Source: Microglena sp. YARC (taxonomy: Eukaryota > Chlorophyta > Chlorophyceae > Chlamydomonadales > Chlamydomonadaceae). Taken from it: DNA of 64,000 bases. Within the stretch, counting starts at the first letter, position 1; every line of letters begins with the position of its first letter. The stretch covers positions 46,217,815 through 46,281,814 of the forward strand of contig CM039462.1 of NCBI GenBank assembly GCA_022414725.1, given 5' to 3'. The notes under the pieces were generated by a model. That model was given only the letters and a program-made list of their open reading frames with translations, was not told where the DNA came from and made no database searches. Positions 49,001 to 58,148 of this stretch are shown here, piece after piece. A program made the translations under genes and the position numbers.

Positions 49001-49037
49001 TTACTAAACATCCGGGGGCCCGGGGGACATGTAGTAA
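49001..49037 (-). other. Strong GC-rich hairpin downstream of TnpB
   Basis: TTACT with AACAT on one side and ATGT with AGTAA on the other enclose GGGGGCCCGGGGG. The dyad lies about 65 bases after the TnpB stop on the minus strand, where IS605/IS607 elements encode the guide (omega) RNA. Role inferred. Confidence 0.4.
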
Positions 49038-49099
49038 GAAAGACAACGAATTCTCCATAGGGGTATCATAGGGGTCAACTCCCCAGGGGATGCTGTCCT

Positions 49100-50400
49100 T
49101 TACGAACAGGGATTTTCTGTTCGAACAGCCTTCAGGAAGATGCCAGCTGCCCCCACAATGTCTCTGTCGCAGGGTGAATTGACAGTTCTTGCAGGTGTAT
49201 GTCTCTCCACACTTTTCAAGAAACCGCACATAGGGCATGTCTGACTTGTGTAATGCTCAAGCACATGCAAGAACACTGTCCCGTACTCTTCACACTTCTC
49301 CTTCAGCCGATTGAACAGCACAGAGTGGCTCAAAGTCAGCATCTGACGGGCAACCTTGGTTGTCAGCTCCCGTTCAGCACTGATTGTCATCTTCGCCGTC
49401 TCCAATTGAGGTACCAACAACACATCGTAGCGAGGCGGCAAGAAATTTGTTTCTGGTCCCTAAATTCTTTCTTGAGGTAAAAAATTGTCTTCCGAATGCG
49501 AATCATCAGCTTCTTTATCTTCATCCTCTCTTTTGATCGTAAGGTTTTCTCAGTATCCAACCTTGACTGCAGCTTGTCATGAACCAGCAGGAGTTTGACA
49601 AGGTCGGATGCCTGTCCCTGACCAAGCATGAAGGATTCCTCATTCTCAGGTGAGTACGTGACCATTGTCTTTCGGACGCCTGGGTCGATGGAGGCAGTTG
49701 CAACCTTGTCTGGATTGACAGGCTTCCGCTCTGCCCTTCTGTCCCTAGCAGCGACAGACAATACGAGGAAATATTCGCCGAAGCGGGATTTTTGGACCTT
49801 CGGATCGTGGGTCGGGTTTTCCTCAGGCATCAACTTATGGAGTTGTTTGCTACCGAAGTAGCGCATGTTGCCCAATATTTCTTTGAAGATGAAGAGTTTG
49901 TCGCCATCCTTGGAAACGTTCTTCTGATCCATCTCAATGACCCAACCCCTCTCAAGCTCTGTCTTCTTCCGTCTGAACGGAGCTGAAAACTGCTTGATGT
50001 TACCTGCTTTCAGATTCGAAAAGCAAGCCTTGATGTTTGCCAATGCAGACTTGATTGCGCTTTGGCGTACGCTTTTGGGGCATTGAAGCAACCATTGGCG
50101 ATTCTTGAAGTACGGGTTTGGCATCTTCCCCTTCCCCCTCACCTTGTTCGTCACATACCTGTCTCGAATTCGGAAGACAGACTTGTGAGTGCTCCCGACG
50201 CCCAACCGTGCTGCCACCGCCTTGTTGTACATGAACTGGCTGCACCCGCAAACTCTGCCAGCATCGATTTCTGAGCCTTGGTTGGGTTCAGCTTCAGCTT
50301 TAAGGGTCCTCAACTTGGGTTTGGCATTTGACTTTGTAGCGTCTTCGACCGTTCCATCGGTAACTATATACTTGAACGATGGACATGAGGTCTTTTCCAA
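49100..50400 (-). pseudogene. TnpB (IS607-type RNA-guided nuclease), frameshifted
   Basis: The first frame (50400-49387) holds the N-terminal region (CGCSQFMYNKAVAARLG) and RuvC-I TASIDPGVRKTMVTYSPE. After a break near 49400-49440 the second frame holds RuvC-II DVLLVPQLETAKM with its Glu, then TCPMCGFL of the zinc finger, and RuvC-III CDRDIVGAAGIFLKAV. Two compensating shifts inside the finger hide its second half (YTCKNCQFTL is in another frame). TnpB cuts DNA at sites specified by an element-encoded RNA. The arrangement after a serine recombinase fits IS607. As read it is non-functional. Confidence 0.8.
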
Positions 50401-50904
50401 GCTCGTCTTCAGGGCTCTGTCTTGGTTATCGAGAACGATGATCGAGTAGGAGTGCTGTGAGCAAATCCATTAAATGAGCTCGAAACCAAACCTTGCGTGC
50501 CTGTCTTTGGAAGCCACAACAATTGACGATACAAGTCCTGCCGTGACGAGTCCCAATACTCGTAAAAGTCCAGGGAGCTTGAAGTTGATCCCTGATCCGA
50601 CGTCCTTGACTTGCTCGCATCCGGAATGTTTGTCAGAAATATGGGTTTGCAAGAACAATTGCTGTCTGAGCAGGTCGGGTTGTTGTTTGTGTGAGGACAC
50701 ACGTGCGTAGAGAATGACTTGACGACTGCTGGTTTTTTTTTCCTGCTCGATGAGGTAGCCTTGGATGCTGCTTGGGTCAAAGAGACGTTAGTTGCCTGGA
50801 GTCCGGATCGTGCCATTATCCGCCCATCGACGGAGGACGGTCCTGGAGACACCACGGGCATCGGAGACCTTGCCAATTTTACAGAAGCGTTGGTTGCCAT
50901 ACAT
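50300..50904 (-). pseudogene. TnpA serine recombinase (IS607 family), broken
   Basis: From the ATG at 50904 a MerR-like helix-turn-helix reads CKIGKVSDARGVSRTVLRRW and ends at an in-frame TAA. The same frame goes on with the serine-recombinase core QVILYARVSSHKQQPDLLRQ (catalytic Ser in ARVSS), then VKDVGSGINF and VVASKDRHARFGFELI. Two further shifts lead to the C-terminal signature DLMSIVQVYSYR. Total length, about 200 codons, is normal for IS607 TnpA. Its 3' end overlaps the TnpB start, as usual. Confidence 0.8.
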
Positions 50905-50955
50905 GGCATTCTGATATTTAGTACATGCAAATTCCTTATACACTGTTAGGTTTAC

Positions 50956-51411
50956 TTATTTTCGGAAAGCAAACGAGTCAACTGTTGCAACCTTCATAAT
51001 CAAATTCATCAGTGATCCCGGCTCATCGTTAATGCTCTCCATGATCTTTTCCTTCTGCTCATCCACCTCTGAACGCTTGGGTTGGAAGGGCTCCAATGCT
51101 TGCATGTACGCGATGTAAGTACGCTCAAGCTCGTTTACCTGCGCAAGCGACTTTGCGTTTTTGAGAGACGCCACGAGCCTGGCGTCTTCGTAGTTTGACC
51201 CCCCGGAAACAAACGCCTTGCAATTGCCAAATGCCTCGCGGGCTGAGACGACGTTGGCATCCGTCCAAGAGATTTTTTCAGACTCCATACTGTATCTCTC
51301 CCGATACTGCTGATGGTATTCGCAGTTTTTGTTGTTATCGAATAAATTGGGGAATTCTTTATACCTGTATCTGGCAATCAAAGCGGAAATTTGATCGAAA
51401 ATGCGCTGCAA
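50956..51411 (-). CDS. Uncharacterised helical protein
   Basis: 151 residues, probably all helical, with coiled-coil-like stretches (LKNAKSLAQVNELERTYIAY). The C-terminal FAFRK and its DNA resemble the end of the membrane protein at 26367, which suggests a shared 3' sequence. No family is recognised. It lies just upstream of the IS607 element on the same strand. Confidence 0.55.
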   Translation of the reverse strand: MQRIFDQISALIARYRYKEFPNLFDNNKNCEYHQQYRERYSMESEKISWTDANVVSAREAFGNCKAFVSGGSNYEDARLVASLKNAKSLAQVNELERTYIAYMQALEPFQPKRSEVDEQKEKIMESINDEPGSLMNLIMKVATVDSFAFRK

Positions 51412-51548
51412 CTGCTCGACATTGTTTCGGACGCTTCTACCAACGAAACTTTTTTTCGGACAAGAAAAAGACTGGGAGAAGAAGAAGCTCGAGCTTGAGG
51501 ATGCGAAGAATTACAAGGGGATGTCACGGAGGTAGCTTGTCGACTGTA

Positions 51549-51802
51549 TCTGCCACATGCGATTCCCGGTGCGACCTTGATATTCGATACCGAGTTCAAG
51601 ATTCTCAACGCGACCCATGCTACACATCGCTTCCGCGGAGAAGTTTCGTATCGAGAAGGAGGAGAAGGCCCGTCTCAATAAAGAGAGAGTGGAGAAGTGT
51701 CTTATCGATAAAGAGAGTTGTGTTTGTCCGGTTTGCAAAAAGACGTGCAAGACCCCAGATGGTGTAAGTAGACACTTGCTTGACAAACACATCAACATCT
51801 GA
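51549..51802 (+). pseudogene. Partial copy of the 46.5-kb coiled-coil/C2H2 gene
   Basis: It matches 47961-48345 with internal deletions and one early indel. It ends in an intact finger (CPVCKKTC, then RHLLDKH) and a stop at 51800. It preserves the C-terminus that is frameshifted in the long copy. Confidence 0.75.
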
Positions 51803-51810
51803 TGTAAGCG

Positions 51811-51885
51811 CTCATCTGCTCTCACAATCGCAAGGCTTTCATTCATTGCATGGAACTGTTGGGTCAAGGGAGACCGCTTACATTT
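51811..51885 (+). pseudogene. Fanzor RuvC-III fragment
   Basis: TCATCTGCTCTCACAATCGC and CATGGAACTGTTGGGTCAAG correspond to 20197-20252 of the Fanzor at 17918 (SALTIARL, then HCMELLG in a shifted frame). Confidence 0.65.
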
Positions 51886-51899
51886 TGCAGGGATGCGGC

Positions 51900-52012
51900 G
51901 TGTTGTTGATGGGCTACAAAAACATGATGGTGTTCCACTGCAAAGTGGGTTGCTACACCACTTTAAGGTGTACCCCGTACACTCCAGAAAGCGGAAATTC
52001 CGTCGAGTGTAC
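51900..52012 (+). mobile_element. 3' end of a family-B element
   Basis: GGTTGCTACACCACTTTAAG with the conserved stem at 51955-51971, then a terminus reading ATTCCGTCGAGTGTA. It follows the Fanzor fragment, as in the full element. Confidence 0.6.
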
Positions 52013-52152
52013 ACCTGATTATCTATCGTGATGGGCCAACGCTACATTGTAGTGCTTCAGTTCAAATACATACTCGCGCCTGCGAGAAACCAGGGCATTC
52101 TCCACAATATTGAATGTGCGGCCGCCACTAGTAGGCAAGTAAGCAATTACTG

Positions 52153-52468
52153 TTAAATAGGCCTTGGTTGAATGAGACTGTAGTGCGCGGTCATCCCATC
52201 GCCAAGGGCAGACCGGTGCACCTTTTCTGCGTTTGAATCTATTCTACGCCTTTCAAGAACGCGTTGATTGTTCAGGGGTGACAACTGGATTTCCAGCAAC
52301 TGGCCTGTCTGATTCGTCACGTGAATTGCCCCAGAAATGAGAACCCTCCATGTGCACCGCACTGTAGCGAATCCCATGTTCCACCGAATGTAGTAAGCCG
52401 CCTACAAACCATTTATACTCAATCTGAGAAAGTTGGACATGCCATGCGATTCTCAGTTTTGCAAACAT
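52153..52468 (-). CDS. Uncharacterised protein, one frameshift
   Basis: Two overlapping frames (52468-52253 and 52377-52153) probably form one protein of about 100 residues (MFAKLRIAWHVQLSQIEYKW, later LLEIQLSPLNNQRVLERRR). The 5' end lies inside family-B element DNA, so the start may be borrowed. No family is recognised. Confidence 0.4.
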
Positions 52469-52515
52469 TTATTTCCATCTGATATATGTTTCATTTTACT
52501 GTTCCGCCGACTGCA
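52466..52515 (-). mobile_element. 5' end of a family-B element (inverted)
   Basis: TTTATTTCCATCTGATATAT then ACTGTTCCGCCGACTGCA is the reverse complement of 16941-16990. No matching partner end was found within 600 bp in the right orientation. Confidence 0.65.
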
Positions 52516-52611
52516 GATACCGCCAACAAAACACAGGCTAGTGTAAAACCCTGAACCCTACGTACTTTATATATCATCTTCTCGCTTCTTGCATTATGTC
52601 TGTCCATAAAG

Positions 52612-54030
52612 ATGCATTCTCTCACGCGTCCATCATCATCTTCGTCGTCGTTTCCTGTGCTGACGACGTCGTTGCCACGTGAAATTATGTTTCAAATCGC
52701 CATTCTGTCTTCGAACCCCCGGATCGTCCTGGTGTGCAAAACCCTGCGCAACGGATTCCCGGGAGCGGCCCTCGCCCAACTGATCAGTCCGCCGCATAGA
52801 GCAGGAGAGATGATGGCTAAGGGGGGCGTGCCGACCTCCTAAAAAGTATGCCTGGAGTCAGATCCGCTGCGCATCAAGGTAAAGAAGGCAGACGCCGCAG
52901 GCACCCACCCCATACCACCAAAATTTAGGGCGAACGCAATCAACAGCAGGGCACTGTGGGCGGCGGCCAAGGAAGGCCACGCAGACGTGTGCAGACTACT
53001 AATGGACCCAGTGGTGGCTGGACGTGCGTTCCGGGCACGCGCGAACGCCGTCAACAGCAGGGCCCTGTGGGATGCAGCCAAGGCGGGACACGCAAGTGTC
53101 TGCAAGCTGCTGATGGACCCCGCGGTGGCTGGCCATGCGTCCAGGGCCCGCGCGAACGCCGTCAACAGCAGGGCCATGTTTGAGGCGGCCAGGGCAGGCC
53201 ACGTAGACGTGTGCAGACTACTAATGGACCCCACGACGGCCGGCCATGCGTCCAGGGCCCGGGCGAACGATGACAACAGCAGGGCCCTGTGGGCGGCGGC
53301 AGCGGCAGGCCACGCTGACGTTTGCAAGCTGCTGATGGACCCGGTGGTGGCGGGCCCCGGGTTCAGGGCGCGTGCGAACTACGGCGACAGCTGGGCATTG
53401 AGATTGGCTGCCCAGAACGGACACGCGGACGTCTGCAAGCTGCTGATGGATCCAGCGGTGGCTGGAATTGAGTTCAGGGCCAGGGCGAAGGCTTGCAACA
53501 GCTGGGCACTGAGATTGGCTGCCCAGAACGGACACGCAGATGTGTGCAGACTACTAATGGACCCCACGGCGGCAGGTGGCCCCGAGTTCCGGTCCTGTGC
53601 GAGCTACGGCGACAGCTGGATCTTGTGTGCGGCCGCCAGGGAAGGCCATGCGGACGTCTGCAAGCTGCTGATGGCGGCCCCCGGGTTCCCGGCACGCGCG
53701 AACGCCGCCAACAGCAGGGCCCTGTGGGTGGCGGCCGCTGCAGGCCACACGGACGTGTGCAGACTACTAATGGACCCCGTCGTGGCAGGAGGCCACGAGT
53801 TCCGGGCCCGGGCGAACGCCGTCGACAGCAGGGCCTTTTGTGAGGCTGCCAAGGCAGGACACGCGGACGTGTGCAGACTACTTATGGACCCCGTGGTGGC
53901 GGGCGACGAGTTCCGGGCCCGCGCGAACGCCGTCAACAGCATGGCCTTGTGCGAGGTGGCCAAGACAGGCTACGTGGAAGTCTGCAAGGTGCTGATGGAT
54001 CTAGTAATGGTGGAGGCAGGCAGGACATGA
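52612..54030 (+). pseudogene. F-box / ankyrin-repeat protein, two frameshifts near the N-terminus
   Basis: The ATG at 52612 gives a Ser-rich start and an F-box-like helix (SLPREIMFQIAILSSN, then RIVLVCKTLRNGFPG). Two shifts, at the G6 run near 52820 and the A5 run near 52842, connect it to about ten ankyrin repeats of 33-38 residues (ALWAAAKEGHADVCRLLMD, then GRAFRARANAVNS) running to 54030. F-box/ankyrin proteins are a known large-DNA-virus device to redirect host SCF ligases. The homogenised repeats suggest recent expansion. A remnant relative is at 13435. Confidence 0.8.
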
Positions 54031-54101
54031 GTTCACGGAACGGTCCCCATGAAACCATTTAAAGGGATTTCAAGTTTATTGTCAAAGATTGAGGTGTAGC
54101 G

Positions 54102-55226
54102 ATGTTTTCCAACGACAGTATCAAGGACGAAATTAATAAACACATCATAGCACAATTAAATCAGAAAGATGCACAATGGGTTTGGACGAGATTGAGTAGA
54201 AACCCTATCATTACTTGGGAAATTGTCAATGCCAATCTTGACAAGGAATGGAATTGGTATGGTATTAGCAGAAACCCCACAGTAACTTCGGAAATTGTCA
54301 CGTCCAATCCAGACATACCATGGAACTGGCTTGGAATAAGTGCGAACCCAAACATCACATGGGAACTTGTCGCTACCAACCCTGACAAACCCTGGGACTG
54401 GTATGAATTAAGCAGAAACACAAACATCACTTGGGATGTTATCATAGCCAACCCTGACAAACCTTGGTATTGGGTGGCCATATCACAACACCCAAACATC
54501 ACTTGGGATGTTATCATAGCCAACCCTGACAAACCTTGGTATTGGGTGGCCATATCACAACACCCAAACATCACGTGGGACATTGTTGTTGCAAACCCTG
54601 ACAATAATTGGGACTGGATGGGATTAAGCAGAAACCCTAATATAACATGGGATATTGTTGTTGCAAACCCCGACAAATATTGGAATTGGTGTGAATTGAG
54701 CAGAAACCTAAACATCACTTTGGACATTGTCTCTTCTAATCCTGAAAAAACATGGAGTTGGGTCGGTTTAAGCTGGAACACAAACATAACATGGGACATT
54801 GTTGCTGCCAACCCATACAAACCATGGGATTGGATAGGGTTGGGTCTGAATTCAAATATAACATTTGACATTGTCCAAGCCAATCCTACCAAACCATGGA
54901 ATTGGTGGAGCATATCACAGAACCCTACAATTACGTGGGATATAGTTGTTACCACCCCTGAAAAACCTTGGGATTGGAGGGGATTAAGCAGAAACCCAAA
55001 TATCACGTCGGAAATTGTAAATAGCAATCCTGACAAACAATGGGATTGGTGTGAATTGAGCATACAAAGTCAAATGCTTCTTCCATCAAAAGATCTTTGT
55101 AACATCATAAAAAAACGTAGAGCAGCTAAAGCAATCCAGAAAACATGGAGGCATGTTATTACAAACCCGTCTTATATTGTATGTAATCGAAGATTATTGA
55201 GAGAATTCAATGAGATTGTGCAATGA
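54102..55226 (+). CDS. PDKPWDW-repeat protein (intact)
   Basis: 374 residues from a clear ATG. About 12 tandem repeats of 27 residues (ITWDIVVANPDK, then WNWCELSRN) are followed by the conserved tail IIKKRRAAKAIQKTWRHV and CNRRLLREFNEIVQ. Two adjacent repeats (54430-54570) are identical at DNA level, marking a recent unit duplication. It is the best-preserved family member in the window, so its tail serves as reference for those at 4042 and 15834. Function unknown. Confidence 0.85.
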   Translation: MFSNDSIKDEINKHIIAQLNQKDAQWVWTRLSRNPIITWEIVNANLDKEWNWYGISRNPTVTSEIVTSNPDIPWNWLGISANPNITWELVATNPDKPWDWYELSRNTNITWDVIIANPDKPWYWVAISQHPNITWDVIIANPDKPWYWVAISQHPNITWDIVVANPDNNWDWMGLSRNPNITWDIVVANPDKYWNWCELSRNLNITLDIVSSNPEKTWSWVGLSWNTNITWDIVAANPYKPWDWIGLGLNSNITFDIVQANPTKPWNWWSISQNPTITWDIVVTTPEKPWDWRGLSRNPNITSEIVNSNPDKQWDWCELSIQSQMLLPSKDLCNIIKKRRAAKAIQKTWRHVITNPSYIVCNRRLLREFNEIVQ

Positions 55227-55353
55227 GTGAGTGACTGGCAATCCGCAAGGTTTCTACAAAAGTAGTTCAATCTACGAAAGTCCTTCTTCTTCACCTTAGA
55301 GAAGCATAACTAAATATAATTATAAATGGACATATCCAACCACAAGTTGTCCC

Positions 55354-55575
55354 ATGGCTTCTGCAAACAATGCGCCCCCCCCGGATTGGACTCTCATACA
55401 CAAACCAACGTCATATTCTCAGATCAAAGATCTGGAGAGCGGCGAATTCAACTCGTTGAATCCATTCCAACCAACGCTTGGAATACTTGGACGTGTGTTT
55501 CTTTTAATACCTTTGACCATTGTGGTATTCGTTGTCTATATCTTCCACATTTTGCTCGAAATCTATATCTTCTAG
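55354..55575 (+). CDS. Small membrane protein
   Basis: 73 residues: MASANNAPPPDWTLI, a hydrophilic middle, then one long or two short membrane helices (ILGRVFLLIPLTIVVFVVYI). It is followed by a charged residue-poor end. It may be a virion membrane protein; no family is recognised. An overlapping frame at 55326 is a less convincing alternative. Confidence 0.55.
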   Translation: MASANNAPPPDWTLIHKPTSYSQIKDLESGEFNSLNPFQPTLGILGRVFLLIPLTIVVFVVYIFHILLEIYIF

Positions 55576-55726
55576 TTTGCAATGTTGTATTAGTCAAGGA
55601 GGGGTCAGATGCAAAACTGTTAATTACTGAACTTGTTTTGCAGCATCTGTATGAGAATCGTTGGAATCTATCCGAATCTACAAATTAGTATAAGAATAAT
55701 TTCATGTTTGAGACTAAATAGTGAAT

Positions 55727-56201
55727 ATGGCTACTATTTCATTGTACCATTTGAATATAATGATAGTTTCGTTGGTTCGCGATGCCAGTGTGCTAGAGAG
55801 CACTGATTGGATAGAATGGATTAATCGTATAACCCGTATATACAATCATAAAAATACCAAAGTCGTTGATCGAGTCTCTTGCAAAATTCAACATACCAGA
55901 GCTTGACGAGTTTGTCAAATCTCAACGGTGCGTGATGACAGAAAACAATAAAAAGAAAGCCAAACAGATTGCAGAAGTCGAAGCTAGGTACGCGCAATGG
56001 ATAAATAGACGTGATTCTGGAAACCAACGAGTTAATAGAGAAAGATTAGACAAGATCCAGCGTGAACTTGACGAGGCTCGCGAAAAGGCAAAATGTGCAC
56101 ACGATGCATATGTTCAAAAAATGGCTCCGGAGTGGGATCGGGCGATTAGTTGTTTTGTGAAACAAAGGGAGACGGACAGACTTAAGTGGATGGGGTTGTA
56201 A
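55727..56201 (+). CDS. Uncharacterised coiled-coil protein, one frameshift
   Basis: The first frame starts at the ATG at 55727 (MATISLYHLNIMIVSLV). It shifts near 55866-55880 into the frame ending at 56201, which encodes a long charged helix (RERLDKIQRELDEAREKAK). It totals about 157 residues. No family is recognised. Confidence 0.5.
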
Positions 56202-56364
56202 TGTTCAGCGGTCTGACAGACTGTGTGAAATTCATTAGAAATTGTTGGAGTTTAGGGTTTTAATCCCCACAGCGGAGCGACCGAGCCACTCGTGGATGTA
56301 GCCGGTCTCCACATATGGACTGTGACAAACAGGCGGAAAGCGTGAGAGAAGAAGGGGGATTTGT

Positions 56365-56467
56365 TATTCAAATCGTATTGGTGTTCCACTGGTGGGTTGC
56401 TACACCATTTGGTTACACCGTAAGGTGTGCCGTACACTCCTTTCATTTTAGTATTCCGTCAAGTGTA
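56365..56467 (+). mobile_element. 3' end of a family-B element
   Basis: The conserved stem-loop ACACCGTAAGGTGT at 56415-56428 is followed by a terminus reading ATTCCGTCAAGTGTA. The 5' part is missing. Confidence 0.65.
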
Positions 56468-56472
56468 TCTTC

Positions 56473-56545
56473 CACATGCGATTCCCTGTGCGACCGTGAT
56501 ATTCGATACCGAGTTCAAGATTCTCAACGCGACCCATGCTACATG
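56473..56545 (+). pseudogene. Fragment of the 46.5-kb coiled-coil/C2H2 gene
   Basis: CACATGCGATTCC to GCGACCCATGCTAC matches 47959-48028 almost exactly and stops just before the coiled coil. Confidence 0.7.
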
Positions 56546-56730
56546 GTATTTGCAGATCCAATGCCGAAATCAGGCTGTCGACGCCACGACCTGTCCACAC
56601 GTACTGGAAGACGACATCGGCCATCTCCCGAAAGACGGCACCTGAATTACCCGCGTCAAGTTGGTAGTACTCGTATCCAACGTCGCGACGGGGATTGAAT
56701 CGAGGGTCTCCGAAAACAAGGAAAGCGTGG

Positions 56731-56752
56731 CTTTATTTGAGAAAATACTGTA
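56731..56752. repeat. Partial family-A repeat
   Basis: CTTTATTTGAGAAAATACTG then TA. It abuts the stop codon of the MscS gene. Confidence 0.6.
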
Positions 56753-56753
56753 T

Positions 56754-57757
56754 CTATCCTTGGAAGGCGAGACCGACATTGTGGTCGGAGAGGATCTGTC
56801 GCACTCGGGTGTTAAGTCGCATCTGCGCGTAGAAAGTGCTAGGCTTAACGACAGGATATACGATCCTCACGTCTGTCCCGAAGTTGGTCATGTCGAACAC
56901 AACCACCTGCACTCCACCCGCTCCATTCTCCTTGTACTTCCCTAGAATATCGGGCTTAATGCGTGTGAAGTCGACATCCGGGTAGTTCTCTTTTTTAGTG
57001 GGATTAAGAAGGTCGTTGATTATGATACGACGCACGAAGGATACGTCGGGCACGTCCTCTTTGAAGCCCCGGAAGCGACGTTAGTGAGCTTGACATTCAC
57101 ATGCATCCACTTGTTTGTAGCGAGAGAGAGATTGGTCGTAACATTGTTGTATATAGTGTTGTTGGGGATGGTGATGTACGCATAGGTGTGGAAGTCCCGA
57201 ACTACCGTGTGTAGCAGACGGAAGTCAACCACAATACCAATTACGTCTTTGACCTGTATGGTGTCGCCGATGCGGTAGATTGCAAAGGTTGCAATCAGCA
57301 CACCCGATAAGAAGTCGCCAAGCACTCCCTGCATTGCCAGACCGATGGTTAAACCGAAAGCGGTAATAATCGCAACCACACCCGTTGTGTGCAGCCCCAC
57401 GACCTGCATTGTCACAAACACACCCAGAATTAGAACGACCCAGAACGCCATCAAGGCGATCAGCCTGGTGAGAACGCTCCGCTTGTCATCTGTCTTAATG
57501 TTCCCCAACTCCTTTCCTGAATCGTCTGATTTTTGTAGGGTCACGGCGACGATGTCACGGTCCTTGGCCAGGACGAGTCCCCGAATACCGACCGCGATTG
57601 CAATGGTCACCACAATCATGACCATCGCAATCCCTCCGCGGGTCAATATGCCGCGACTAGAAAGATCCCAAATGTTCGATTTCTTGTTTTTTACCTCCCC
57701 TTTGCCCTTAACGGAATATTTTGTCAAACGACTCAACGTTTTTGAGGCGGCCAACAT
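56754..57757 (-). CDS. MscS-type mechanosensitive ion channel, one frameshift
   Basis: About 334 residues across two frames that join near the GGGG run at 57068-57071. Membrane helices lie at about 42-65, 95-125 and the pore helix, TAFGLTIGLAMQGVLGDFLS (about 130-150). This has the Gly/Ala packing of MscS TM3. The beta domain follows: YRIGDTIQVKDVIGIVVDF, then TYAYITIPNNTIYNN, as in the family. MscS opens under membrane tension and relieves osmotic stress. It is probably acquired from a host or bacterium. Confidence 0.8.
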
Positions 57758-57782
57758 TCTTATAAAGTAAATATCTTAAATT

Positions 57783-57906
57783 CGAACTTGGGACAATCAA
57801 TCGCCTTCGTTGAAGACAAGAACAACGCCAGCCTGCCACATGAAGTCGGACGAGTTCCAAGTGTTACACCCGCAATGCGTTTGATAAACGCCTCGTCCAG
57901 TGAGAA
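57783..57906 (-). pseudogene. D5 helicase fragment
   Basis: The minus strand encodes LDEAFIKRIAG and then pieces around the motif C region up to DCPKFE. It corresponds to 23851-23991 of the D5 gene with a short deletion and frame changes. The next 34 bases (57912-57945) belong to the family-B gene scrap. Confidence 0.75.
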
Positions 57907-58104
57907 AAGTAGTCCATTGAAGGACCAGCCGCACTTAAGCGATTCCGAGGCACGGTCGAACTGCACGGGACGCACTCGGACATTGTGAGGCACTTCATTA
58001 CTGGAAACCCTGACTTCGTAGACACCACTTCATTCGAGGACGTGTGACGACGAGACGAGGAGTGACGATGAATGAATGTACGGACAGACGGATTGGGTCA
58101 CCGG

Positions 58105-58137
58105 TAAGGTGTCACACAATTTGTGTCTCCGACTGTA
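58105..58137. repeat. TIR-like repeat (family D)
   Basis: TAAGGTGTCACACAATTTGT to CCGACTGTA. It pairs with 34945. Confidence 0.5.
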
Positions 58138-58148
58138 TTCGTTCTGTA

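Noticed and set aside
53221..53963. Minus-strand frames inside the ankyrin gene
   Set aside because: They are antisense readings of the ankyrin repeat, which is clearly coding on the plus strand.
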